Source of the DNA: JAJEAD01 sp965221555
Lineage (GTDB): Bacteria; Pseudomonadota; Gammaproteobacteria; HK1
Assembly (NCBI GenBank): GCA_965221555.1
Contig: OZ244895.1
Coordinates: 2,976,001 to 3,040,000 of the forward strand
DNA length: 64,000 nt
Direction: 5' to 3'
The notes under the pieces are model-generated. The model was not told where the DNA came from. It did not search any database and saw only the letters and a program-made list of their open reading frames with translations. Each line of letters begins with the position of its first letter. Within the stretch, counting starts at the first letter, position 1. Of this stretch, positions 25,880 through 34,072 are shown piece by piece. The translations under genes were made by a program, and so were the position numbers.

Positions 25880-27277
25880 TCATGCCGCCGGAGAGTGTCG
25901 GAGCTCCGCCGCAAAGCGTGCCGCCTGCCGGCGGAAGCGCCGGATGAGAAGCCACGCCGCACCCGTCATGGCCACTGCCATGCCGGCCCAGATCCCCGGT
26001 CCGCCCAGGCCGAGAACGAAGCCGAGCAGCACGGCGGTGGGAATCCCGAGGCCCCAGCTCGTGGCGACCGCGATCACCATCGGCATCGCGGTGTCCTTGA
26101 GACCTTGCAGCGCGCCGCGCACCGCGATCTGCACCGCGTCGGCGAGCATGAAGAAGGCCGCAACGCCGAGCAGAAGCACCGCGAGATCGAGGGCCTCGGC
26201 GTTCGCGGGCACCGCAGGGTCCAGTATCAGGCCCGCCACGAAGCGCCCCGCGAGCCAGAACACCACGGCCGGCAGGAGCACCAGCAGTCCCGCGAGCGCG
26301 GTCGTGGTCCATCCCGAACGCGTGAGGCGGACCCCGTCACGCGCGCCCGCCGCGCGACCCACCCTCACCGCTCCCGCCTGGGCGAGCCCGACCGGGATCA
26401 TGAACACGAAGGCGTAGCACTGGGCGGTCACCGCGTGGGCCGCGAGCGCATTGACTCCGATCATGCCCATCATGAGAGTGGTCACGAAGTACATGCCCAT
26501 CTCGGTGATTTCGGTGACCGCGATCGGGCTGCCGATCTTCACGATCTCGCCCATAGCCGACCACTCGATGCGCCACAGGCGGCTGAGAAGGCGGTAGCGG
26601 CGAAACTGCCGGTCTCGCAGGACGAAGCCCAGTAGCGCCAGGAACATGACCCAGTTCACGACGACGCTCGCGAGACCCGCCCCCTCCAGCCCCATGTTCG
26701 GCGCCCCGAAGTTGCCGAACATCAGCGAGTAGTCGAGCAGCGCGTTGAGGGCGATACCGAAGAGCGTCACCACGAACACCGCGCGCGGCCGGGTGTGGGC
26801 GGCGAGGAACTCCGTGAGCACGGCGAACCAGAGCGAAGGGAGCAGACCCCAGAGCAGCCAGCGCAGATAGGCTTGTCCGTCGTCGGATACCTGCTGCTCC
26901 TGGCCGAGCGCCACGAGGATGGGGCTTGCGTTCCACGCCACGACACAGACGGGGATTGTCAGAAAGAACGCGAGCCATGCGGCGTTGCGCACCACGGGCC
27001 GGATTCGACGGGACCTGCGCGCGCCCAGATGCTGGGCCATGATCGGAGTGGCGCCGGTCAGAACGCCCATCGAAAAGGCGCCGAACACCCAGAAGAAGTC
27101 CCGGGCCATCGACCCCGCGGCGATGGCCTCGGTACCGATCCAGCCCATCATGACCACATCGGTCAGCATGATGGCCATGTACGCCAGGTGGCTCAGCGCC
27201 AGGGGCGCCGCGAGATGAACCACGGCACGGGCTTCGTGCAGCCAGACCGGGAATGCGGACGAGGGTGATGCGTTCAT
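25880..27277 (-). CDS. MATE family multidrug/sodium antiporter
   Basis: 465 residues with twelve hydrophobic segments in two related halves. The start of TM1 (VVHLAAPLALSHLAYMAIMLTD), the segment MGVLTGATPIMAQHLGA and the second-half RVGRAAGARDG are typical of MATE (NorM-like) exporters, which expel organic cations in exchange for Na+ or H+. The ATG at 27277 lacks a clear ribosome site, but an upstream extension would be non-homologous. It is divergent from the aminotransferase gene. Confidence 0.9.
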   Translation of the reverse strand: MNASPSSAFPVWLHEARAVVHLAAPLALSHLAYMAIMLTDVVMMGWIGTEAIAAGSMARDFFWVFGAFSMGVLTGATPIMAQHLGARRSRRIRPVVRNAAWLAFFLTIPVCVVAWNASPILVALGQEQQVSDDGQAYLRWLLWGLLPSLWFAVLTEFLAAHTRPRAVFVVTLFGIALNALLDYSLMFGNFGAPNMGLEGAGLASVVVNWVMFLALLGFVLRDRQFRRYRLLSRLWRIEWSAMGEIVKIGSPIAVTEITEMGMYFVTTLMMGMIGVNALAAHAVTAQCYAFVFMIPVGLAQAGAVRVGRAAGARDGVRLTRSGWTTTALAGLLVLLPAVVFWLAGRFVAGLILDPAVPANAEALDLAVLLLGVAAFFMLADAVQIAVRGALQGLKDTAMPMVIAVATSWGLGIPTAVLLGFVLGLGGPGIWAGMAVAMTGAAWLLIRRFRRQAARFAAELRHSPAA

Positions 27278-27473
27278 GTGATCAGAGCGGCAGCGGTACG
27301 CCGACCAGGGAGTGACCCGGGTACGCCGGGTGGAAAGGGCACGGCGAGGCGAAGCGGGTAGCGCCGCGGCGCTAAGATAACGTTCCGCCGGGGCGCGTGC
27401 TCGTTGCGCGCGCCCGGGCGCTGATGCACATGACCGGCGCCCGCCGAGGGCGCACCCGATGGGAGGGAGCCAG

Positions 27474-28793
27474 ATGCCGGAATCCGCCGCCGAGGTCCTG
27501 GAGCGCCAGAAGCGGAGCATCGCGGGCGGGGTGATGTCGCTCAACCGCGCCATCGACCCGATGCGGGTCTTCGTCCGCGCCAAGGGCGCCCACCTCTGGG
27601 ATGACGAGGGCAAGCGCTACATCGACTACCACGCCGCCTTTGCCCCCTATCTGCTCGGACATGGCGACGAGGACATCGACAACGCGGTGATCGAGTGCGT
27701 GCGCAGTGGCGCCTCCCTCATCGGGGCGGGCACCACGCCGTGGGAGGGCGAGGTGGCCGAGATGCTCGTGGACTGCGTACCGGGACTTGAGCAGGTCCAG
27801 CTCACCAACAGCGGCTCGGAGGCGGTCGCCTATGCGCTGCGCCTCGCGCGGGCCGCGACCGGACGCGACAACATCCTGATCATGCAGGGCGGCTACAACG
27901 GCTGGATGGACTACGTGGCCTACAACCTGATGGATCCCGCGGCCGTGCTCGCAGACCACGAGGCGGGCGAGCAGTATCCGCTGCGCCCGATCACCGCCGG
28001 CATTCCGAAGGCGGTCGAGCAGACGGTCCGGGTGGTGGAGTACAACGACATCGAGGCGGCGGAGCGGGTGCTCGCGCAACGCGACACTGCCGCGCTCATC
28101 CTCGAGCCCATCCTCCAGAACATCGGCGTAGTGAAACCCGATCCCGGCTACCTGGAGAGCCTGCGCGCGCTCTGTGATCGCTACGGGACGGCGCTCGTCT
28201 TCGACGAGGTGAAGACCGGTTTCCGGCACGCGCTCGGCGGCTATCAGTCGATCTCGGGCGTGATCCCCGACCTCTGCGTGTTCGGAAAAGCGGTGGCGAA
28301 CGGCTATCCGGTGGGGGTAGTCGGAGGCCGTGAGTCGATTATGGCGCACTGCGTCCACCCCGACCCCTCGCGCCGGGTGGTCATCGCCGGCACCTATAAC
28401 GCCCACCCCTTCACGGTGGCGGCGACGAAGGCGACGCTCGCCAAGCTCATGAGCCGAGAGGAAGAGATCTACGGCGAGCTCGAACGCCTGGGAGCGCGCA
28501 TGGAGGAGGGACTGAGCACGCTCTTCGGGCGGCGCAACTATCCCGCCACCGTGGTGCGGCAGGGGTCCGCCTTCGTGGTCTACTTCATGGATCACGCTCC
28601 GAGGAGCTGGCGCGACATCGCGGCGCACAACGACGCGGACAAGGATGTCGCCTATCGCAAGGCGCTGGTCGAAGCGGGCGTATTCCACTTCCCGGTCACC
28701 ACCAAGCAGGGCAGCATCTCCTTCGCCCACTCCGACGCGGACATCGACCGCACGCTGGAACTGACCGACGAGGTGCTCAACCGGCTCGAATGA
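27474..28793 (+). CDS. Class-III pyridoxal-phosphate aminotransferase (second)
   Basis: 439 residues. Key features are LTNSGSEAVAYALRLARAAT, the VFDEVKTGFRHALGG motif with the pyridine-pairing Asp, and the Schiff-base Lys in CVFGKAVANGYPVG. It groups by eye with HemL-like and omega-transaminase enzymes and is only distantly similar to the one at 2189-3571. Amino donor and acceptor are unknown. A GGGAGGGAG site directly precedes the ATG at 27474, which is why I prefer it over the ATG 15 bp upstream. The next gene on the opposite strand is an unrecognised 500-residue protein. Confidence 0.88.
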   Translation: MPESAAEVLERQKRSIAGGVMSLNRAIDPMRVFVRAKGAHLWDDEGKRYIDYHAAFAPYLLGHGDEDIDNAVIECVRSGASLIGAGTTPWEGEVAEMLVDCVPGLEQVQLTNSGSEAVAYALRLARAATGRDNILIMQGGYNGWMDYVAYNLMDPAAVLADHEAGEQYPLRPITAGIPKAVEQTVRVVEYNDIEAAERVLAQRDTAALILEPILQNIGVVKPDPGYLESLRALCDRYGTALVFDEVKTGFRHALGGYQSISGVIPDLCVFGKAVANGYPVGVVGGRESIMAHCVHPDPSRRVVIAGTYNAHPFTVAATKATLAKLMSREEEIYGELERLGARMEEGLSTLFGRRNYPATVVRQGSAFVVYFMDHAPRSWRDIAAHNDADKDVAYRKALVEAGVFHFPVTTKQGSISFAHSDADIDRTLELTDEVLNRLE

Positions 28794-28907
28794 GGGCGCG
28801 CGTCAGCGGCGCTGGCCCGCGACAGCGGGAGCTTTGGTGCACGCAGCCCGGCCGGCCATGCCGGGCTGCGCGTCTCGATCGCGGCCGCGCGTCGAGGACG
28901 CCGCGGA

Positions 28908-30410
28908 TCAGATCGCCAGGTGCCGCTGTGCCTGCCGATACACGTCCTGGCCGAAGCCGAACGTGCACCAGGCCATCTTGGCGGCGGAGACGAGGTGCGC
29001 ACGCCGGCAGGGCTCGCGGCTCGTCTCGTACTCCTCGCGCGCCGCCTGCAAGTGCTTGAAGGCGTGCATCTCACTCGCGTCGTCGCGGCACACCAGCTCG
29101 CCGAGGAGTTGAAAGAGCGCGCCCGGATCGTAGTCCGCGTCGGCGTAGGCCTGGGCGAGGGCCAGGGTCTCCTTCACCTCTTCGCCACAGTAGAGCGCCT
29201 CGACGCTGACTGCAGGGTCCGCCGGAGTGCGTTCGGTGATGGCGCGTTCGATGGCCTCGAGCAGACCGCGCTGGTCGAGCTGCCCCGCCGCCTCGGTGTC
29301 GAAACGAGGTGGCCAGCTCACCCGCGACTCGCAGAGCCGAACCTCGGGACCGCAGGCCCAGCCGAGCAACCCGAGAAGCTTGTTGCGAAGGCTCACCTCC
29401 GGCACATCGAGCAGGTAGCGGCGGGTGTTGATGCCGGTGTGCAGGTGCACATCGAAGGGGTTGCCGTAGTCGGTGCGAAGGTGCAGCAGCGCCGCTCCGA
29501 AGGACATCGCCTCCCCGACTCCGGCAAGCGAGAGCCCGCCGGCCAGCGCTTGCGCCACGATTCCGGGGATCTCCGCAAAGGGTCTCCCATCCGCGATGCG
29601 CTCCCCGAGTGCCGCCACCGCCGTGTCTTCGTCGTCCCCGCTCTCGAGGCGGGTCACGCACTCCAGCAGACGGTGCTCGTCGATGAGCGCCTCGAGACGC
29701 CAGAACTCCTTGTACGCCGCGAGATTGCCTTCGACATAATCCGATGTGAAGCCGGAATCGACATCCACGACCGCGCGCATGTTGGTGGAGAGGTAGCGCA
29801 CCACCGGGCGCAGCACGACCGGCGCCCACTGCCAGCCGATGCACTGCAGTGCCCGCACCGCATGCACGGTGTAGAGAAAGTAATGGTCGTCCATCCCGTT
29901 TCGCCGCAGGGCGGTCTCGAGCATCGCATCGAGAATCTCCCCCGGGCGATGGGTCTCGTAGAGGCCGAGAAAGATGCGCTGGGCGAGCACCGGCTCACAG
30001 GTCCGGATCGCGTGACGGAAGGCATTGAGCTGCTCTTCCCGCGAGCCGTCCGGGGAGTCCGCGGGCAGGCTCGGCATGATCGCCGGGCCCATCTCGGGAG
30101 AATGGACGTGCCGGTTGGCGAGTGCGACGCTGTGCACGACCGGCATCTTCGACCAGTCCCCGGTGAGCCAGGATCCGGTGTGGTGGATTGCGTGCACGCC
30201 GGATATGGGATGCACCGGGCCACCGTGGTGATCCGCCGGCAGCTCGGTGGAGCGGCTCACCGCGAGGGCGCCCGCGGCGAGCAGCTCGCTCGGCGCGGCG
30301 CCGGCCTCCAGGCGCGCAATCGTGTCCTCGACGATACGTGAGGGCGGGGTCGCTTCGACGAATTGCACCGCCGCCTCCATCGTTCCGGGCAGCTCGACAG
30401 CTACTGCCAT
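28908..30410 (-). CDS. Large uncharacterised protein, mostly helical, His-rich motif
   Basis: 500 residues that I do not recognise. It has no signal peptide or membrane helix. It contains DHHGGPVHPISGVHAIHHTG near residue 60, which is dense in His, and later LLHLRTDYGNPFDVHLHTG, so a metal- or flavin-binding oxygenase-like enzyme is imaginable. A faint resemblance to questin-oxidase-like proteins (His-rich, all helical, same size) is possible but not provable by eye. The C-terminal half is rich in Ala/Leu/Glu helices. It converges on the class-III aminotransferase with 115 bp between them. Coding is supported by length and even codon use. Confidence 0.65.
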   Translation of the reverse strand: MAVAVELPGTMEAAVQFVEATPPSRIVEDTIARLEAGAAPSELLAAGALAVSRSTELPADHHGGPVHPISGVHAIHHTGSWLTGDWSKMPVVHSVALANRHVHSPEMGPAIMPSLPADSPDGSREEQLNAFRHAIRTCEPVLAQRIFLGLYETHRPGEILDAMLETALRRNGMDDHYFLYTVHAVRALQCIGWQWAPVVLRPVVRYLSTNMRAVVDVDSGFTSDYVEGNLAAYKEFWRLEALIDEHRLLECVTRLESGDDEDTAVAALGERIADGRPFAEIPGIVAQALAGGLSLAGVGEAMSFGAALLHLRTDYGNPFDVHLHTGINTRRYLLDVPEVSLRNKLLGLLGWACGPEVRLCESRVSWPPRFDTEAAGQLDQRGLLEAIERAITERTPADPAVSVEALYCGEEVKETLALAQAYADADYDPGALFQLLGELVCRDDASEMHAFKHLQAAREEYETSREPCRRAHLVSAAKMAWCTFGFGQDVYRQAQRHLAI

Positions 30411-30876
30411 CTCTCACCTCCCGCCGCGTGGAAACTGGTGCGATTGTGGGCGAGCGGCGCACGGTTGTGAAGTACCGGCCACCACTTTCACAGGGCTATT
30501 TCGCGGGGGCCGGGGTAACCGCTCCTCTCCACCGGAGGAGGGGGGTGACCCGCAAATTTCGCCGATTACTTTACCGGCGAACAACAACATGCTCGCGGTG
30601 ACGGGCCGTACTCCACCGCGGCGCTTTCGACGCAGTGTCGGCTACCTGCTTCGCTTGGCAATCCCTGGGCGAGGCATTCCGGCCGGGCAAGCATCCTTGG
30701 CCTGCCCGTTCGCCCGGACGAAGCACCAACGGCGCTTCGCTCGTTGCCGTCTCGCCGTTGCGCGTCCTTCGGCCCGTGCTCCCCACTCTCTGACCATCTT
30801 GGCGCCCGAAGGACCGAAGGTCGGTGAAACATGCAGGCTATACTCGCGCCGCCTGCGACCCGCTTGCGTCTCGACC
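30411..30876. other. Divergent intergenic region with dispersed repeat copy 3
   Basis: 466 bp without a credible gene. Roughly 290 bp are the full-length repeat copy at 30543-30832 on the minus strand. The rest should hold promoters of the two divergent genes. Confidence 0.6.
30543..30832 (-). repeat. Dispersed intergenic repeat, copy 3 (full length)
   Basis: Read on the minus strand it begins TTTCACCGACCTTCGG, continues with GCGCCAAGATGGTC, GGACGCGCAACGGCGAGACG, GATGCTTGCCCGGCCGG and AAGCGAAGCAGGTAGCCGAC, and ends TAATCGGCGAAATTTGCGGG. The end is an imperfect inverse of the start. It is the copy most similar to copy 1. Confidence 0.75.
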
Positions 30877-31497
30877 GTGACCCAGCTATTCACCGTCCAC
30901 CCGAGCAATCCCCAGCGCCGGCTGCTCGCCCAGGCGGTCGCCATCCTGCGCTCGGGCGGACTCATCGTATATCCGACCGATTCCTGCTACGCGTTCGGCT
31001 GCTGTATCGGGAACAAGGAGGCGATGGAGAGGATTCGCCGGATTAGGCGCCTCGGCGGCGATCACAACTTCACGCTGGTGTGCGGTGACCTGTCCGAGCT
31101 TGCCGGCTACGCCAAGGTCGACAACTCTGCGTTCCGCCTCATCAAGTCGCTGACGCCGGGACCCTACACCTTCATTCTCCCCGCGACCCGCGAAGTGCCG
31201 CGACGGCTCCAGCATCCCCGTCGCCGGACCATTGGGCTGCGGATGCCCGACCACCGGATCGCATCGCGCCTCCTGGAGGGCCTCGGCGAACCCCTCATGA
31301 GCTCTACGCTCATTCTGCCCGGGGACGACTTGCCCCTAGGCGAGCCGGAGGCGATACGCGAGCGTCTGGAGAACGATGTCGACCTCGTGATCGACGGGGG
31401 ACCCTGTGGTCACCGGCCCACCACCGTTATCGATCTCACCGGCGGGTCGCCGCGCCTCCTCCGTGAGGGCCTGGGCCCTTTCGAGAGCACCGAATGA
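30877..31497 (+). CDS. yciO: YciO, TsaC/YrdC-fold protein
   Basis: 206 residues, matching Escherichia coli YciO almost end to end: FTVHPSNPQRRLLAQAV, GGLIVYPTDSCYAFGC, HNFTLVCGDLSELAGYAKV, LTPGPYTFILPATREVPRR and KPTTV-like RPTTVIDLTGG. The KRSNR-type active-site region of Sua5/YrdC enzymes is only partly kept, as usual for YciO, so threonylcarbamoyl-AMP synthesis may be weak or replaced by another role. The GTG at 30877 is chosen because homologues start there (MTQLFTVHP); the frame is open for a long way upstream through the repeat. It lies 319 bp before trpS on the same strand. Confidence 0.9.
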   Translation: MTQLFTVHPSNPQRRLLAQAVAILRSGGLIVYPTDSCYAFGCCIGNKEAMERIRRIRRLGGDHNFTLVCGDLSELAGYAKVDNSAFRLIKSLTPGPYTFILPATREVPRRLQHPRRRTIGLRMPDHRIASRLLEGLGEPLMSSTLILPGDDLPLGEPEAIRERLENDVDLVIDGGPCGHRPTTVIDLTGGSPRLLREGLGPFESTE

Positions 31498-31816
31498 AGG
31501 CGAAACGGGCGCTCCGCCGGCATCCGGGCATCGCGCTCCCGATCTCGCGAGCACGCCGTGGTGCCTCGCCTGGAGACGCGACCGTTGTTCATCGCCGACG
31601 ACTTGGCCTCATTATCGCTGGCGGCGGGGACGGGCGCGGCCGCTCGCCGTTCCCCTGACGAGGCGGGTTAGAATGCGCCCAGCCCCGACTGCATACCCGA
31701 ACCCAGACCTTATCCCGGCCCCGACCACAAACCCGGGCCCGATTCCGATCCCTACCCCGCACCCGAGGAACACCGCCACCGCCCGCCTGCGCGGCGCGCC
31801 ACCGGCGGCCTGATAC
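31498..31816. other. Intergenic region yciO-trpS with a C-rich periodic tract
   Basis: 319 bp. A -10-like TAGAAT lies at 31669-31674. From about 31676 to 31770 the sequence is a loose CCCGAxCC/CCxxACCC repeat, strongly pyrimidine-biased, probably in the trpS leader. No conserved gene is visible; an open frame over the tract would make a Pro-rich 46-residue peptide whose ATG overlaps the -10 element, so it is unlikely to be translated from that promoter. Confidence 0.5.
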
Positions 31817-33034
31817 ATGGATCCGCTCCACCCTTCCCATCAGCGTGTGCTCTCTGGCATGCGCCCCACCGGACAGCTCCACCTCGGCCACTACCACGGG
31901 GTGCTCAAGAACTGGGTCCGGTTGCAGCACGAGTACGAGTGCTTCTTCTTCGTCGCGGACTGGCACGCGCTGACCACCCACTACGAGGACTCGCAGGTCA
32001 TCGGCGAGAACGTGTGGGACATGGTCATCGACTGGCTCGCCTCCGGCATCGATCCCGGCGACGCGACGCTGTTCATCCAGTCCCGGGTGCCCGAGCACGC
32101 GGAGCTGCACGTCTTGCTGTCGATGATCACCCCGCTCGGCTGGCTCGAGCGGGTCCCCAGCTTCAAGGACCAGCAGGATCGGCTCCGGGAACGTGACCTC
32201 GCAACCTACGGCTTCCTCGGGTATCCGCTGCTGCAGAGCGCGGACATCCTTGCCTACAAGGCGGGCATGGTGCCGGTAGGAGAAGATCAGGTTGCCCACA
32301 TCGAACTCACTCGCGAAGTGGCCCGGCGCTTCAACCACGTGTTCGGCCGTGAACCGGAGTTCGAGGAGAAGGCGGAAGCCGCGGTGCGCAAGCTCGGCCG
32401 CAAGAATGCGAAGCTCTACCGCCAGTTGCGCAGGCAGTACCAGGAGCAGGGCGACGACGAATCGCTCCACAAGGCGCGGGCTCTGCTTGAAAACCAGCCG
32501 AACATCACGCTTGGCGACAGCGAACGCCTCTTCGGCTACATCGAAGGCGGAAGCCGGGTCATACTGCCCGAGCCCCAGGCGCTGCTTACGGAGGCCGCGA
32601 AGATGCCAGGTCTCGACGGGCAGAAGATGTCGAAGTCCTACGAGAACGTGATCACCCTGCGCGCGGACCCGGATACGGTGACTCGCAAGGTGCGCACCAT
32701 GCCCACGGATCCGGCGCGGGTCCGGCGCAACGACCCCGGAGAGCCCACCCGCTGCCCGGTATGGGACCTCCACCAGATCTACTCGAGCGAAGAGACGCGG
32801 CAATGGGTGGAGCAAGGCTGCCGGAGCGCCGGAATCGGATGCCTGGACTGCAAGAAGCCGGTGATCGATTCGGTGCTCGCCGAGCAGGTGCCGATTCGCG
32901 ACCGCGCCGAGGAGTACCTCGCCAACCCGGAACTCGTGCGCAATATCATCGCCGAGGGCTGCGAGCGGGCGCGGGACGTGGCGCGGGAGACGCTCGATGA
33001 TGTCCGCCAGGCGGTGGGAGTGGTGTACCGCTGA
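31817..33034 (+). CDS. trpS: Tryptophan-tRNA ligase
   Basis: 405 residues. Class-I synthetase signatures are visible: SGMRPTGQLHLGHYHG (HIGH-like) and DGQKMSKSYEN (KMSKS). The region GYPLLQSADILAYKAGMVPVGEDQVAHIELTRE (blocks PLLQSADILAYKA and VPVGEDQVAHIE) is the Trp/ATP pocket. It charges tRNA-Trp in the cytoplasm. It is longer than the enteric enzyme (334), with a charged insertion around residues 185-235 (ERRLRRQYQEQGDDESLHKA-like), as in the subgroup found in Xanthomonas and relatives. There is no obvious ribosome site before ATG 31817; a second in-frame ATG occurs 14 codons on, inside the signature. Confidence 0.94.
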   Translation: MDPLHPSHQRVLSGMRPTGQLHLGHYHGVLKNWVRLQHEYECFFFVADWHALTTHYEDSQVIGENVWDMVIDWLASGIDPGDATLFIQSRVPEHAELHVLLSMITPLGWLERVPSFKDQQDRLRERDLATYGFLGYPLLQSADILAYKAGMVPVGEDQVAHIELTREVARRFNHVFGREPEFEEKAEAAVRKLGRKNAKLYRQLRRQYQEQGDDESLHKARALLENQPNITLGDSERLFGYIEGGSRVILPEPQALLTEAAKMPGLDGQKMSKSYENVITLRADPDTVTRKVRTMPTDPARVRRNDPGEPTRCPVWDLHQIYSSEETRQWVEQGCRSAGIGCLDCKKPVIDSVLAEQVPIRDRAEEYLANPELVRNIIAEGCERARDVARETLDDVRQAVGVVYR

Positions 33035-33106
33035 AGCGACGCCGGCCAGGGCGTTTCGCACAGGCCGTGGCCGCCGGCTCCCCCAGCTCCGGACCCTCAT
33101 TCCCGA

Positions 33107-33120
33107 GCCTTCCGTAAGGC
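33107..33120 (+). terminator. Weak hairpin after trpS
   Basis: GCCTT-CCGT-AAGGC makes a 5-bp stem 73 bp after the trpS stop; a second imperfect hairpin with AGGGG/CCCCT ends follows at 33139-33163. Neither has a proper T-tract. Confidence 0.3.
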
Positions 33121-33281
33121 CTCACTTCCCCCAAGATGAGGGGTATTTCGAGGAAATTCCCCTACCCGCTGGCCCACAGCCCTCGGCGTGACGACCGGGA
33201 GGCCAAGTGAATAGCGAAGCGTCGCGTACTCAGTCATCCGGTAGACTGGAGCGAGACTTACGGCGAGGCGGCCCGGCGCGC

Positions 33282-33839
33282 ATGAAACTGCTGATCGACT
33301 TCTTCCCGATCCTTCTCTTCTTCATCACCTTCAAGTTCTTCGACGACCAGCAGCAGGGCATTCTCGCGGCCACCGCGGTGATCATCGTCGCCACCGGGGT
33401 CCAGGTCGCCATCACCTGGGCGTGGAAGCGTCAGGTCGAGAAGATGCACCTCATCACGCTCGCCCTGGTGGTCGTCTTGGGCGGCGCCACCCTTCTGCTG
33501 AAGGACGAGATGTTCATCAAGTGGAAGCCGAGCGTGGTGAACTGGCTCTTCGGACTCGCGTTCCTCGCCAGCCACTTCATCGGCAGTCGCAACCTGGTGG
33601 AACGGCTGATGGGCTCGAGCCTGCAACTACCGAGCGCGATCTGGGTGAGGCTCAACTTCGCGTGGGTGGTCTTCTTCGTCGCGATGGGACTTCTGAACCT
33701 CTACGTCGTGTACCGCTTCGACACCGACACCTGGGTGAACTTCAAGCTCTTCGGGCTGCTGGGCCTCACGCTCCTCTTCGTCCTCGGCCAGGCCCTCTAC
33801 CTCGCCCGCCATCTCGGCGCAGGACACGCAAAGGACTGA
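33282..33839 (+). CDS. yciB: YciB/IspZ septation-related inner-membrane protein
   Basis: 185 residues with five hydrophobic segments. The start MKLLIDFFPILLFFITFKFFD, FIKWKPSVVNWLFGLAF and WVRLNFAWVVFFVAMGLLNLYV (blocks KWKPSVVNWLFG and LNFAWVVFF) are unmistakable. YciB acts with the elongasome and divisome in envelope integrity. The ATG at 33282 is at the conserved start; an upstream in-frame extension lacks homology. It lies downstream of yciO-trpS and converges on aceA. The usual neighbour yciI/yciA is not present. Confidence 0.93.
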   Translation: MKLLIDFFPILLFFITFKFFDDQQQGILAATAVIIVATGVQVAITWAWKRQVEKMHLITLALVVVLGGATLLLKDEMFIKWKPSVVNWLFGLAFLASHFIGSRNLVERLMGSSLQLPSAIWVRLNFAWVVFFVAMGLLNLYVVYRFDTDTWVNFKLFGLLGLTLLFVLGQALYLARHLGAGHAKD

Positions 33840-33912
33840 CGCGACGGGGGAGCAATCCTCGTCCCCCTCTCCGGGGTAGAGCGACCCTCTCCCTGCCCAC
33901 CTGGTGGCAGAG

Positions 33913-34020
33913 AGCTCGGGCGTGGTGCGCTGCCGGACCTAAGTCAGAGGACTCGGGCGTTACGCCGGGCGTAAGTCAGAGGGCTCGGACGTGCCAGGCG
34001 CACGTTTGAAGGCTCGGGCG
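33913..34020. repeat. Imperfect 30-37 bp repeats with stem-loops between yciB and aceA
   Basis: Four CTCGG-starting units begin at 33915, 33952, 33984 and 34013. The second contains TTACGCC-G-GGCGTAA and the third ACGTGC-CAGGC-GCACGT, each a perfect small hairpin, and units end with AAGTCAGAGG or a variant. They resemble REP-type intergenic elements placed between converging genes. Confidence 0.55.
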
Positions 34021-34025
34021 CGGCC

Positions 34026-34042
34026 CCGGGGATCCTCCCCGG
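34026..34042 (-). terminator. Hairpin downstream of aceA
   Basis: CCGGGGA-TCC-TCCCCGG is a perfect 7-bp stem with a 3-nt loop, 31 bp beyond the aceA stop codon. No T-tract follows. Confidence 0.4.
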
Positions 34043-34072
34043 CGCCGCGTGCCCCGGTGCCGCGCGTAGTGC

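Noticed and set aside
31673..31813. Pro-rich 46-residue small ORF before trpS, considered as a leader peptide
   Set aside because: It has no Trp codons for attenuation, no ribosome site, and its ATG overlaps the -10 element.
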